From positions 1-48,861 of the forward strand of contig JAEWBE010000068.1 in NCBI GenBank assembly GCA_023391275.1: DNA of 48,861 nt, given 5' to 3'. The translations under genes were made by a program, and so were the position numbers. The DNA is from Bacillota bacterium. Its GTDB lineage: Bacteria > Bacillota > Clostridia > Oscillospirales > Acutalibacteraceae. Of this stretch, positions 7,522 through 15,577 are shown one piece after another. Every line of letters starts with the position of its first letter. The first letter of the stretch is position 1. A model generated the notes under the pieces. That model was given only the letters and a program-made list of their open reading frames with translations. It had not been told where the DNA came from and made no database searches.

Positions 7522-9038
7522 GATAACATCTCCCCTGTTTTTTGTTGAAGCTGCTGTCCGGAAGCCAGCTTCATAATATTTTCTTCTGTAGCCCACTGGC
7601 AATCGACTATTCCGGCCAAATGTCCTTCATGAATTATGGCGATGCGATCACTGATCCCCATAACTTCCGGCAGTTCAGACGACACTACAATTACACCGAT
7701 CCCCTGTTCTGCCAGTTCCCTGAGAAGTTTATGTATCTCGGACTTGGCGCCAACATCAATTCCTCTGGTCGGTTCATCCATAATAATTATTTTCGGTTGG
7801 ATGGACAGCCATTTCCCGAGCAGGCATTTCTGCTGGTTACCGCCGCTAAGGCTGCTCATAGGATAGTTCACGCCGGGTATTTTAATATTCAGCTTTTGAA
7901 CATAAGCCTCTGCCAATTCGGTTTCTTTTTTGTCATCCATAAAAAGGCCTTTGGACACATCTCTCAGATTGGCGCTGGACATATTGTTCTTAATACTCAT
8001 TTCCAGAAACAGGCCTTGCGTTTTCCTGTCTTCCGTCAGATAACATACACCCTCATCCACCGCGTCCCGGTAGGTTTTAAAGTTCATTTTCTTACCATTG
8101 AGTGTAACTTCTCCTGAATTTTTTGGGTCAATTCCACACATGGCACGCATGATTTCGCTGCGGCCCGCGCCGACCAACCCGGCGAATCCCAAAATTTCTC
8201 CCTTTTTCAGTGAAAAAGAAATATCTTCAAATACTCCCTTTGATGTGAGTCCTTCCACTTTCAGGATTTCTTCTCCGATTTTACTCGCCTTAGGGGGATA
8301 CATATCATTTATTTTACGGCCTACCATCGCATTGATAATGTCATCCGCAGTAGTTTCCTTCGTTTCCATAGTAGTCACATAAGTGCCGTCCTTAAATATT
8401 GTAACTCTGTCACAAATAGCGAAAATTTCCGGCATGCGATGGCTGATATAAAGAACGCTTATCCCCTGCTTGCTGATTTCCCGTATTGTTTCAAATAGCT
8501 TATTTGTTTCCTGATCCGTTAATGAAGAAGTCGGCTCATCCAAAATTAGAAATTTGCAGTTCAGCGAAACAGCTTTTGCAATTTCAACAATTTGCTGTGC
8601 GGATACATTAAGATCTGACACTAATGTTTTCGAGCTGAAGGCGGCACCAAATCTGCTTAATATCTGATCGGAGTCCACAAAAAGTTTTTTGAAATCAATC
8701 CTATCCCCATGATGCGGCAGCCGTCCGATATAAATATTTTCGGCAACCGTTAAGTGCGGACAAAGGCTTAACTCCTGATGCACAAATCCAATGCCGATAT
8801 CCTGTGCCTCTTTTGGATTTTTAGGAGAAATCTCCTTACCTTCAAAGAATATTTGTCCTTCCGTCGGCGGGAATACACCTCCGATGATATTCATTAACGT
8901 TGACTTGCCAGCGCCGTTTTCGCCGCATAAAGCATGTACTTCTCCCTTCCTTACTTCCAACTGCACATGGTCTAATGCTTTCGTTCCGGGAAACTGTTTT
9001 GTGATATTTCGGACCTCTAAAAGATACTCATCATTCAA
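7518..9038 (-). CDS. Sugar ABC transporter ATPase, two ABC domains (RbsA-like)
   Basis: The 506-residue protein contains two ABC domains, as in CUT2-family RbsA/XylG. Domain one has Walker A GENGAGKST and Walker B LILDEPTSSL. Domain two has a degenerate Walker A region GLVGAGRSE, signature LSGGNQQK and Walker B IIMDEPTRGID. The start is a TTG at 9038, about 10 bases after AAAGGG; no in-frame ATG fits better. A five-codon ATG...TGA frame (9048-9031) overlaps this start and might couple translation, but may be chance. Translationally coupled to the permease by a 4-base overlap. Confidence 0.92.
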   Translation of the reverse strand: MNDEYLLEVRNITKQFPGTKALDHVQLEVRKGEVHALCGENGAGKSTLMNIIGGVFPPTEGQIFFEGKEISPKNPKEAQDIGIGFVHQELSLCPHLTVAENIYIGRLPHHGDRIDFKKLFVDSDQILSRFGAAFSSKTLVSDLNVSAQQIVEIAKAVSLNCKFLILDEPTSSLTDQETNKLFETIREISKQGISVLYISHRMPEIFAICDRVTIFKDGTYVTTMETKETTADDIINAMVGRKINDMYPPKASKIGEEILKVEGLTSKGVFEDISFSLKKGEILGFAGLVGAGRSEIMRAMCGIDPKNSGEVTLNGKKMNFKTYRDAVDEGVCYLTEDRKTQGLFLEMSIKNNMSSANLRDVSKGLFMDDKKETELAEAYVQKLNIKIPGVNYPMSSLSGGNQQKCLLGKWLSIQPKIIIMDEPTRGIDVGAKSEIHKLLRELAEQGIGVIVVSSELPEVMGISDRIAIIHEGHLAGIVDCQWATEENIMKLASGQQLQQKTGEMLS

Positions 9039-9070
9039 AATTTGTCATCCCTTTCTATTTATTGGATTAT

Positions 9071-10285
9071 TCAGAATGCAGGATTTCCGCCGCTTTCCAT
9101 AAAGTTTTTAAGTATTAGTGAAGCTGCCCCCACAGCAGTGGCATCCGCACCAAGCTGCGCAACCTGAATCTTTACTTTTCGCCCGGCGAACTTCATTTGC
9201 CTGACTTTTGACACATGTTTGATTTTTTCGACCAGTATATCTCCGGCATTCACTAGCCCACCTGCTAAAATTATCATATCCGGGTCAAGCAGGTTAACAT
9301 AATTCGCCAATCCGATGCCTATGTATTCTATCGCATCGTTTACAATTCTCAACGCCAACGGATCATTTTTTTTCGCTGCATCAAAAACGATTTTCGCATC
9401 TATATTCTCCAGCTGATTATCTGCTAATTCCAAAATGATGGAAGGTTCCCCATTTTTAATAAGAATCTTTGCATTGTTGGCAATTGCATTTCCGGAGGCC
9501 AATGCTTCAAGGCAACCTTTGTTTCCGCAATCGCACATCGGTCCATCTTTCACGAGAGTAATGTGGCCAAATTCACCGCTGCTGCCGCAGCTTCCTCTAT
9601 AGAACTCCCCTTCTTCCACAATAGCAGAGCCAATTCCATGGCCAAGATTGATGCAAATAAAGTAAGAGGAATTTATTCCTGCTCCAAACCAGCTTTCCCC
9701 CATCGCCAATGCCCTGTTCGAATTTTCTAACTGAATATTCATATTAAAATAATTTTTAATCGGACTTACCAAATTTACATTTTCCCAATGAAAATCAGGT
9801 GAAAAAAGCACAATGCCATTCTCTACATCAAGCAAACCGGGCATACCGATGCCCATTCCAATAATTTTTCTTTTCTCTACATGGCTGTTTTCCAAAGTCT
9901 GTTCTATCAAATGAATCACGCGGTCAATCATATCCTCAGCCGGCAACGTATCTCCAGTTTTTCTGATCTGCTTCGCAATAATTTTTCCGCTTAAGTTCAT
10001 AACAATGGCATTGATATGACTTCTGCCGATATCCACGCCCACAATGTAATAGGCATCTGATATAAATTCCAAAAGCTCCGGCCGTTTCCCCCCGCTGGAT
10101 TCCCCTTTCCCAATAATTCTTACCAGCCCGTTTTTCATAAATTCATCGGTTAATTTCATTACAGTTGGGATGCTTAGTTCTGTCAGACGAGCTATTTCCG
10201 CCTTATTGATGGGGCCTTTTGTCCTAATTATGTCAATTACGCTCTTTTTATTCATAGTGGCTAATAAGAACTTATCGACTCTCAT
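9071..10285 (-). CDS. ROK-family transcriptional regulator
   Basis: The 404-residue protein has an N-terminal winged helix-turn-helix (RTKGPINKAEIARLTELS, about 20-45), then an actin/hexokinase-like ROK domain with a phosphate-loop segment GVDIGRSHINA. It also has the zinc motif CDCGNKGCLE. ROK regulators generally repress sugar operons and are relieved by the sugar or its phosphate. It is the first gene of the minus-strand cassette, 32 bases before the ABC ATPase, so it would be autoregulated. An AGGTGA site precedes the ATG at 10285. A consensus promoter lies about 125 bases upstream. Confidence 0.9.
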   Translation of the reverse strand: MRVDKFLLATMNKKSVIDIIRTKGPINKAEIARLTELSIPTVMKLTDEFMKNGLVRIIGKGESSGGKRPELLEFISDAYYIVGVDIGRSHINAIVMNLSGKIIAKQIRKTGDTLPAEDMIDRVIHLIEQTLENSHVEKRKIIGMGIGMPGLLDVENGIVLFSPDFHWENVNLVSPIKNYFNMNIQLENSNRALAMGESWFGAGINSSYFICINLGHGIGSAIVEEGEFYRGSCGSSGEFGHITLVKDGPMCDCGNKGCLEALASGNAIANNAKILIKNGEPSIILELADNQLENIDAKIVFDAAKKNDPLALRIVNDAIEYIGIGLANYVNLLDPDMIILAGGLVNAGDILVEKIKHVSKVRQMKFAGRKVKIQVAQLGADATAVGAASLILKNFMESGGNPAF

Positions 10286-10380
10286 TCGTTAATCACCTAT
10301 TTTCATTATAATCGTTTAGGTTTGATGGCTTATGCAACTTAAATATATATTTCAAACAAAACATGCTTTGTATTATCTTT

Positions 10381-10395
10381 GTTAATTAACTTAAC
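10381..10395. promoter_or_regulatory. Candidate ROK operator
   Basis: GTTAATTAAC, a perfect 10-bp palindrome, is followed directly by TTAAC. It lies just downstream of the predicted transcription start of the ROK/importer operon, a typical repressor position. A related AGTTAATTT element lies at about 10450, above the -35 box. The other ROK locus has a similar TAGTTAA...TTAACTA palindrome. Confidence 0.45.
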
Positions 10396-10408
10396 TTAGT
10401 ATGATTGA

Positions 10409-10437
10409 ATTATAGCCCAATTTTCTTGTCATGTCAA
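10409..10437 (-). promoter_or_regulatory. Sigma-A promoter of the ROK/importer operon
   Basis: On the minus strand TTGACA (10437-10432) and TATAAT (10414-10409) are separated by exactly 17 bases, a perfect match to the housekeeping consensus. It lies upstream of the ROK regulator gene. Such a strong core promoter fits tight repression by a DNA-binding protein. Confidence 0.8.
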
Positions 10438-10720
10438 TACTATTTTGTGAGTTAATTTATTTTTTTAGTTGATAAGACCAAATAACAAAAAGATTAACAT
10501 AAAAAGGGACTTAAATACATTTAAAGCAAAACCCTCTTTAACAAAAATCCGATGCAGGAATTGAAAAAGCAACTTCCATATCAACTAATTTCTTCTGTTC
10601 GCTTTTACCTTAATTCTTTAAAGATCTTTTCGGTATCAAAATATTGTGCGGTGCATCCGCTGTACGTACGGCATGTTTCATAAATTATTTTCAATGGTGG
10701 AAATCTGTGCATGACCTGGC
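10438..10720. other. AT-rich intergenic region
   Basis: Between the ROK promoter and the TauE remnant I see an AGTTAATTTATTTTTTTAGTT stretch that may be a second ROK half-site pair, and no convincing gene on either strand. Confidence 0.4.
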
Positions 10721-10984
10721 CATAAGTCCTGCAACTCTCTTTATATTATTTTCTTTTCCCAACTGACAAGCTTGATTAGTACGCTGTTAATGCAGCGTGT
10801 TCCGGAATTTACGGTTCCCGAGCTGCTTACAATGGTGATCGGCGGAATCTTGGGGAGAACGGCCGTGCGAAGCCTGTCTGTAAAGAGCATGGACAAGGTA
10901 TTTGAGGGCGTGCTCATCGTAATAACAATTATCAGTGTATATAATCTTTACAAGTACACAGGGATTCTTATAAAGGGTGATTGA
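10721..10984 (+). pseudogene. TauE/SafE-type membrane permease, C-terminal remnant
   Basis: One plus-strand frame gives about 85 residues with two hydrophobic segments: SLYIIFFSQLTSL, then TVPELLTMVIGGILGR, then a final VLIVITIISVYNLYKY. The order and spacing match the end of TauE/SafE sulfite/organosulfonate exporters (usually about 250 residues). Coding signal ends upstream at a TGA near 10712, and no start for a complete protein exists. A TTG at 10772 could start a 70-residue peptide, but a remnant is the better explanation. Confidence 0.6.
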
Positions 10985-11189
10985 TCAAAGACAGGTGTTT
11001 ACGGTGATTTCCAAAAGCGGATGAGGCAGAATACGTATGTATAATAAACATGTAGGTACCAGAGGCAGTTTTTCAATAAAATAAGTACAGAGCATATCGG
11101 TAGCCTCCAAAATAGTGGTGTGGACAATTCCCATTTTAAAGGTTTCTCGTCGAATGCTCTATTTTTTAAATTCTATTCGTTGAACCCCC

Positions 11190-11548
11190 AAGAAAGCGGT
11201 CGCCGAGGAGTTGCACCTCCACAGCGACCAGGGGTTTCAATACACGCCACAAGCATATTTCAACCTGACTAAAGCATATGGCATTCGCTCTCTATGTCAA
11301 GAAGGGGAAATCCTTATGGCAACGCCATGGCTGAAAACTTTTTCTCGATTTTGAAGACCGAATGTATTTACCGGCCGAAAATTCAGACTTTTGATCAGGC
11401 ACAAAACCTGATTGACGATTACATTCATTTTTACAATTACGAGCACCTTCGATTAAAATACCGACTGACACCGCACGAAAAGCAGTGCCAGCCGGCGTAA
11501 TTCAACGACATTCTACGGTAGGCTTTCCTTTTTACTGTCCGCTTCCTC
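11190..11548 (+). pseudogene. IS3-family insertion sequence remnant (OrfB C-terminal part and end)
   Basis: The frame from 11190 reads AVAEELHLHSDQGFQYT and NLTKAYGI, the DDE integrase core with the second catalytic Asp (HSDQG). A one-base deletion near 11290 shifts the frame. It resumes as SMSRRGNPYGNAMAENFFSI and continues through the FYNYEHLRLKYRLTPHEK tail to a TAA at 11498-11500. The TTTTTACTGTCC sequence near 11530-11541 resembles IS3-family terminal sequence. The 5' two thirds of the element, including OrfA, are missing, so it is not autonomous. Confidence 0.75.
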
Positions 11549-11742
11549 TGGTGCTGCGCATAAATGCGTGAGTTTTCTTGTGCATTGCTTGTAAAATTAC
11601 CGTAATTTACGTCCGCCTTCCACGTCCTCTATCCGCTACCTTTCAAATGATTTTTCACCGTCGTAATAAATTTCTAAACAGCCTATTGCCATTTCGCCCG
11701 ACACTCCGATTCCACGAATTCTTTTCATTGCTGTCATCCGCC

Positions 11743-12000
11743 CTAAATGTTTTGCGCGCAAAAGGATTGCAAATCTGCGCAGTCCTTCTGCTCAGATTCT
11801 CCTTCCAGCGTAAAAGTAACGGCGTCATTTTGCTTTACCGCCAGTCCCATTACGGCGAATAGCCGCTTGGCGTCTGCGGTCTTTCCTCCCTTTTCAATGC
11901 TGATAGAAGAAGTGCAGCTCTGTGCGAATTTCACAAGCATTCCCGCCGGGCGGGCGTGAAGCCCTTGGGGATCTTTGACCATATATTGAAAAGTTTGCAT
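11743..12000 (-). CDS. HPr-like phosphocarrier protein with His15 but no Ser46
   Basis: The 85-residue protein has the HPr active-site motif GLHARPAG with the phosphoacceptor His at position 15, and typical HPr length. The regulatory segment, normally NAKS(I/L), reads ADAKRLF, so residue 46 is Arg rather than Ser. It can in principle take phosphate from enzyme I but not be phosphorylated by HprK, so it is unlikely to act with CcpA. AGGCAGG precedes the ATG. It is the last gene of the yhf-like operon, 50 bases after yhfW. A dedicated role in phosphorylating the PRD protein YhfY or an operon enzyme is inference. Confidence 0.85.
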   Translation of the reverse strand: MQTFQYMVKDPQGLHARPAGMLVKFAQSCTSSISIEKGGKTADAKRLFAVMGLAVKQNDAVTFTLEGESEQKDCADLQSFCAQNI

Positions 12001-12050
12001 TTTTTCAACCTGCCTTTTTATTAATATTATTGGAGTGATATTGCGTCTGC

Positions 12051-13259
12051 TTATCGAAGCATCGGCAAAAAGCTGGTTCCGTTTTCCGGCTTTTGCACCC
12101 CAAAATAATCAGCCGCCGTAGCGCCTACATCGGACAGCGTATTGCGTGTGCCAATGCTGCCCGGCCGGATAGCGCGCCCATAAACCATGAGGGGAACACA
12201 TTCCCGGGTATGGTGCGGATGCCCGATTGTCGGGTCGTTACCGTGGTCTGCCATAACAACCAGAATATCTTCTTCTCCCATTCCTTCCATCAGATGTCCG
12301 ATCAACCGGTCAGCCGTTTCCAGAATCTGCGCATATTTTTCCACGCTCTGCTGATGCCCCGCAAGATCCGTTTCCTGTACATTGCAGCAAAGGAAGCCAT
12401 CCTCCGTTTTTTCCGCGATTTCTATCATTTTCCCAAGCACCTGCGAGGTCTCCACAATAGAGATGCTTGTGCCAAAGGAATTCTGAATCACATCCGCCGC
12501 CTTGCCAAGCAGTGTTACCGGAAAACCGGCCCGGCCCAAAATCGTGGGAACCTGCACTTCTGGGTCAACCCCGTAGCCCAGGTGGACACAATGGTAATCC
12601 CGGTTGTAAACCCCCGATTTCGGTGCGTTGACGCCGATATAACCATTTTTATGCTCTTCCACTGCGGCAAGAATGTCCTGAATCGTAACGCCGCGGCCGC
12701 CGAAGGTGATTACGCGGGGGACCTTGGAGACAGAACGCACCAGTTTCCCGATTTTCAGAACTTCCTCGAACTCAATCGTATCGATTGCCGCCGTGACGTT
12801 GAATGCCTGACCCGGGTCGCATTCCACATTATCCGCTACCGTCAGGGCATTCTCCACAACCAGAATCCGTTCGGCCCCGCCCTGAAAATACTCTACGTGA
12901 TACCCGTTTTGGGTAAGCGTGTCATGAATCTGTTCAATCCGGTTCCGAATCGGCTCTCCGAACGGCTCCTGCGGTTTTGTGCCGACAATCTCCTGATGCC
13001 CGAAAAAAGTGTCCGCACCGGTATGCATCAGTTTGGCTCTGCCGAAAGTCGCACTGCGGCTGTATTTCATCGTGGGTGATTCCTGTCCGGCAATGTTCAT
13101 CAGTCCGAGCTTTTCCAGCGTAGGAAGCCTGAGTTCCGGCTTTTGAGCCAGAATGTGCAGCCATGTATTAGCACCCGTGTCCTGCGGGCGAACTCGCGGT
13201 ACGTCTTCCATCTGTCCGACTCCAAAGCCGTCCAAAACTACAATCATGAATTTCTTCAA
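12051..13259 (-). CDS. yhfW: YhfW-like phosphopentomutase-family metalloenzyme
   Basis: The 402-residue product belongs to the alkaline-phosphatase-superfamily phosphomutases (DeoB-like). It has N-terminal metal motif DGFGVGQM, a central TGADTFFGHQEIVGTKP corresponding to the DeoB active-site loop, and C-terminal ADHGNDPTIGHPHHTRE supplying the remaining metal ligands. The length matches E. coli YhfW (about 400). The start is a TTG at 13259 behind AAAGGAG. An ATG 12 bases later is possible. In DeoB the loop reads DTTTGH or similar; here DTFFGH, so specificity is probably not deoxyribose phosphate. Confidence 0.85.
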   Translation of the reverse strand: MKKFMIVVLDGFGVGQMEDVPRVRPQDTGANTWLHILAQKPELRLPTLEKLGLMNIAGQESPTMKYSRSATFGRAKLMHTGADTFFGHQEIVGTKPQEPFGEPIRNRIEQIHDTLTQNGYHVEYFQGGAERILVVENALTVADNVECDPGQAFNVTAAIDTIEFEEVLKIGKLVRSVSKVPRVITFGGRGVTIQDILAAVEEHKNGYIGVNAPKSGVYNRDYHCVHLGYGVDPEVQVPTILGRAGFPVTLLGKAADVIQNSFGTSISIVETSQVLGKMIEIAEKTEDGFLCCNVQETDLAGHQQSVEKYAQILETADRLIGHLMEGMGEEDILVVMADHGNDPTIGHPHHTRECVPLMVYGRAIRPGSIGTRNTLSDVGATAADYFGVQKPENGTSFLPMLR

Positions 13260-13278
13260 TGAAGTTCTCCTTTCCTGC

Positions 13279-14433
13279 CTATTTCAGCCTTTGTCCCAAA
13301 GAGGTATAAATCCCCATGATTTCGGGTTTCCCCTTTGAAATGCCTTTGACCAGTGCAACCTGGCTGCGCGTTACAAAAATCTGAGTGCGAAACGCCATGA
13401 TGACGCTGTCGGAAACCCGTGCGGAACCATTCAGGCCAAAATAATAATCAATACTTTCATCCGTAGGAGGAATCACATCCAGAAACTTTCCTTCCTCCGG
13501 TGCGCCGATCAGCGCCTGTTTTACATGGGAACGGTGATAATGTCCCCCACCATAGCAATAGGCCTTCCCGTCGCATTCATGGGAAATCTCACTGAGATAA
13601 ATAAGCGCCGGTATTTCTTCACAGTCTTCGACCGCGTGCATGGGTGTGGTTCCGGTCAGACCATGACCCGGTTCGCCGTGTGTCCCACCAAATTTGCGAA
13701 TCAGGGGAATACTGCTGGAACAGGTGACGCTGGGCATGTTCATTTCCTCGATTTCCAGCCCCAAATCGGTTAACAGCTTTTTTGCCGACTGCAACGTGCC
13801 GACGTTTGGGGTCGGTTCGATGATCCCGGTCTCCTCCTGAAACAGGAAGCAGGGAAAAGAAGTCAATCCTGCAATGCGGACATGATCGAATTTAGAAATT
13901 TCTTTTGCCGTTTCCGCAAGCGTGTTCAGCGAAAAACCGCCGTACTGCCCGGAATACAGCGTGTCGGATTCCCCCACCACCCGCAGCATCAGCTTTTGTG
14001 TCACGCCAAGCTGTCCACAGAGGTCGTTGATCTCACTTACCTTTTCCAAAGAATAAACCGTCACATATTCCGGGCCGGATTCCAGTATTTTTTTCAGCGC
14101 TGCACGCGGTGTTTGAACCAGATGGCCCACATTCCCAATTGGAATCCCCGCGTCGATGAGGGACTCAGCCTCGCGGAAATCCACTGCGACAGCTCCGTCG
14201 TAACCTATTTGAATCAATTCACGGGCGATCTCAGGGTTTCTTCCCAACTGTTTTAACATGAAATAGAGATGTATCCCGTTCTGTTCCGCATGACTTTTAA
14301 TTGCAGACGCATTGGCAAGCAGCGCATCCATGTCCACCAAATAAGTATCCGGAAAAAGCAGTCCGTCCTTATGCATTCTAACCGCTGTCTCAATCAGCGG
14401 ACGATTTCGTTCCAATGTTTTTTTTAAAAACAT
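13279..14433 (-). CDS. yhfX: YhfX-like PLP enzyme (alanine racemase N-terminal fold)
   Basis: The 384-residue protein has a fold-type III PLP barrel: YLVDMDALLANASAIK, then YFMLKQLGRN with the likely PLP lysine at 61, and a C-terminal domain with CYGGGHYHRSHVK. Relatives include alanine racemase and D-threonine aldolase-like proteins; E. coli YhfX is about 387 residues. Reaction unknown; racemisation or aldol-type cleavage of an amino-acid-like substrate is possible. AAAGGTGA precedes the ATG at 14433 and overlaps the end of yhfS, so the two genes are tightly coupled. Confidence 0.85.
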   Translation of the reverse strand: MFLKKTLERNRPLIETAVRMHKDGLLFPDTYLVDMDALLANASAIKSHAEQNGIHLYFMLKQLGRNPEIARELIQIGYDGAVAVDFREAESLIDAGIPIGNVGHLVQTPRAALKKILESGPEYVTVYSLEKVSEINDLCGQLGVTQKLMLRVVGESDTLYSGQYGGFSLNTLAETAKEISKFDHVRIAGLTSFPCFLFQEETGIIEPTPNVGTLQSAKKLLTDLGLEIEEMNMPSVTCSSSIPLIRKFGGTHGEPGHGLTGTTPMHAVEDCEEIPALIYLSEISHECDGKAYCYGGGHYHRSHVKQALIGAPEEGKFLDVIPPTDESIDYYFGLNGSARVSDSVIMAFRTQIFVTRSQVALVKGISKGKPEIMGIYTSLGQRLK

Positions 14434-14438
14434 TTAAT

Positions 14439-15551
14439 TCATTCACCTTTCATTCGTCTCGTTTCCCGCAGCGACTCCTTAAGAATCCGCATCACGGTTT
14501 CCGCACCGCCCCGCATGGGGTTGATACGGATCATCCGTTTTTCCAGCGTAGGGTCCTGTTGGCGAACCGTTCCTGAAATACGGTACATCATCGGGACAAA
14601 TTCAAATTTGGACTCGCAGCCCACAGGGTGGGCGGCTGCTCCGTGTTTTGCCGTATACTCCAGAACCTGTTCCGCAATATCCTCCTGAAATTCCACAAGC
14701 AGCACCTTGGATTGCGCATTTGCAAGAAAAGCATTTTTAACTTCGGGGATTTCCCCGGAACGAAGCCTTTTTACCAGTTCTTCCCCAACCTCGGCCTGAA
14801 CGGCCAAAGCTACGGGAACATAAACCATACCGCGCAGAACAGCCATTGCTTCGTAGCCCTGCACCTGACTTCCTCCGGAATAATTACAGTCGCACACATA
14901 CCGGATCAAGTCCCCGCTGCCAACCAAGGCTCCGACCCCTGCGGGCCCCAAAAGCTTGAAGCAGGAAAAACTGGACAGGTCGGCGCCGCACTGAACACCA
15001 ATCTGCGGCACCTTTAAAACCGCATAGTTATCATCCGTGAGAATTCTGACGGATGGATTTTTCGACTTAATTGTTTGAATCACTTCACCACAGTCATAAC
15101 TGTCGTCTATTTTCTGCCGGGTTAACTGCACCAACGCCGCCGTAATACCGGGGTTCTCATCCAGCGCTTTTTCGATTTCTCCCGTACAATTAAAATCCGC
15201 ACGCACCGGTTCCGCGTTCATCGTTTCCAGCGTAACCTGTGTCGTGGGATAGACTGGGGCGGAATGCACCAGCAGCTTTCTGCCTCGCCTCAAAATGGAC
15301 GCCAGCCCCCAGCGGATAGCGCCTGTCCCGGCGCCGCGTACTAAAACCGCATCTTCGGCATGAAAAAGTTCCGCAATGATATTTTCAACTTTTCTTGTAT
15401 ATTCCGGTTTGTTCTTTCCCTTTACAACGCCGAGATCACCTTCGGATAAAATCTGAAAGCCGTCGAAATGCCGCGTGGCAATATCAACAATTCTGAACTG
15501 CAGCGCTTTGGCTTGTTCCAAAGTAAGGGATGAAAGGGGAAACGTATCCAT
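14439..15551 (-). CDS. yhfS: YhfS-like PLP aminotransferase-fold enzyme
   Basis: The 370-residue product is a fold-type I PLP enzyme: VRGAGTGAIRWGL binds cofactor phosphate, TDDNYAV (about 172-178) holds the Asp for the pyridine nitrogen, and SFSCFKLLGPAGVG carries the likely Schiff-base Lys199. It resembles the Cys/Met-metabolism and aminotransferase class V group; E. coli YhfS is about 361 residues. Transamination, elimination or decarboxylation cannot be told apart by eye. AAAGGAGG precedes the ATG at 15551. It lies between php and yhfX in the operon. Confidence 0.85.
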   Translation of the reverse strand: MDTFPLSSLTLEQAKALQFRIVDIATRHFDGFQILSEGDLGVVKGKNKPEYTRKVENIIAELFHAEDAVLVRGAGTGAIRWGLASILRRGRKLLVHSAPVYPTTQVTLETMNAEPVRADFNCTGEIEKALDENPGITAALVQLTRQKIDDSYDCGEVIQTIKSKNPSVRILTDDNYAVLKVPQIGVQCGADLSSFSCFKLLGPAGVGALVGSGDLIRYVCDCNYSGGSQVQGYEAMAVLRGMVYVPVALAVQAEVGEELVKRLRSGEIPEVKNAFLANAQSKVLLVEFQEDIAEQVLEYTAKHGAAAHPVGCESKFEFVPMMYRISGTVRQQDPTLEKRMIRINPMRGGAETVMRILKESLRETRRMKGE

Positions 15552-15577
15552 TTTGCATATCCTCCTTTAATCAGTTT

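Noticed and set aside
11578..11862. 94-codon plus-strand frame
   Set aside because: It overlaps the HPr-like gene antisense and IS end sequence; no motif or ribosome site.
12093..13079. 328-codon plus-strand frame
   Set aside because: It is fully antisense to the yhfW gene, has no ribosome site, and its translation has no recognisable motif; a long shadow frame.
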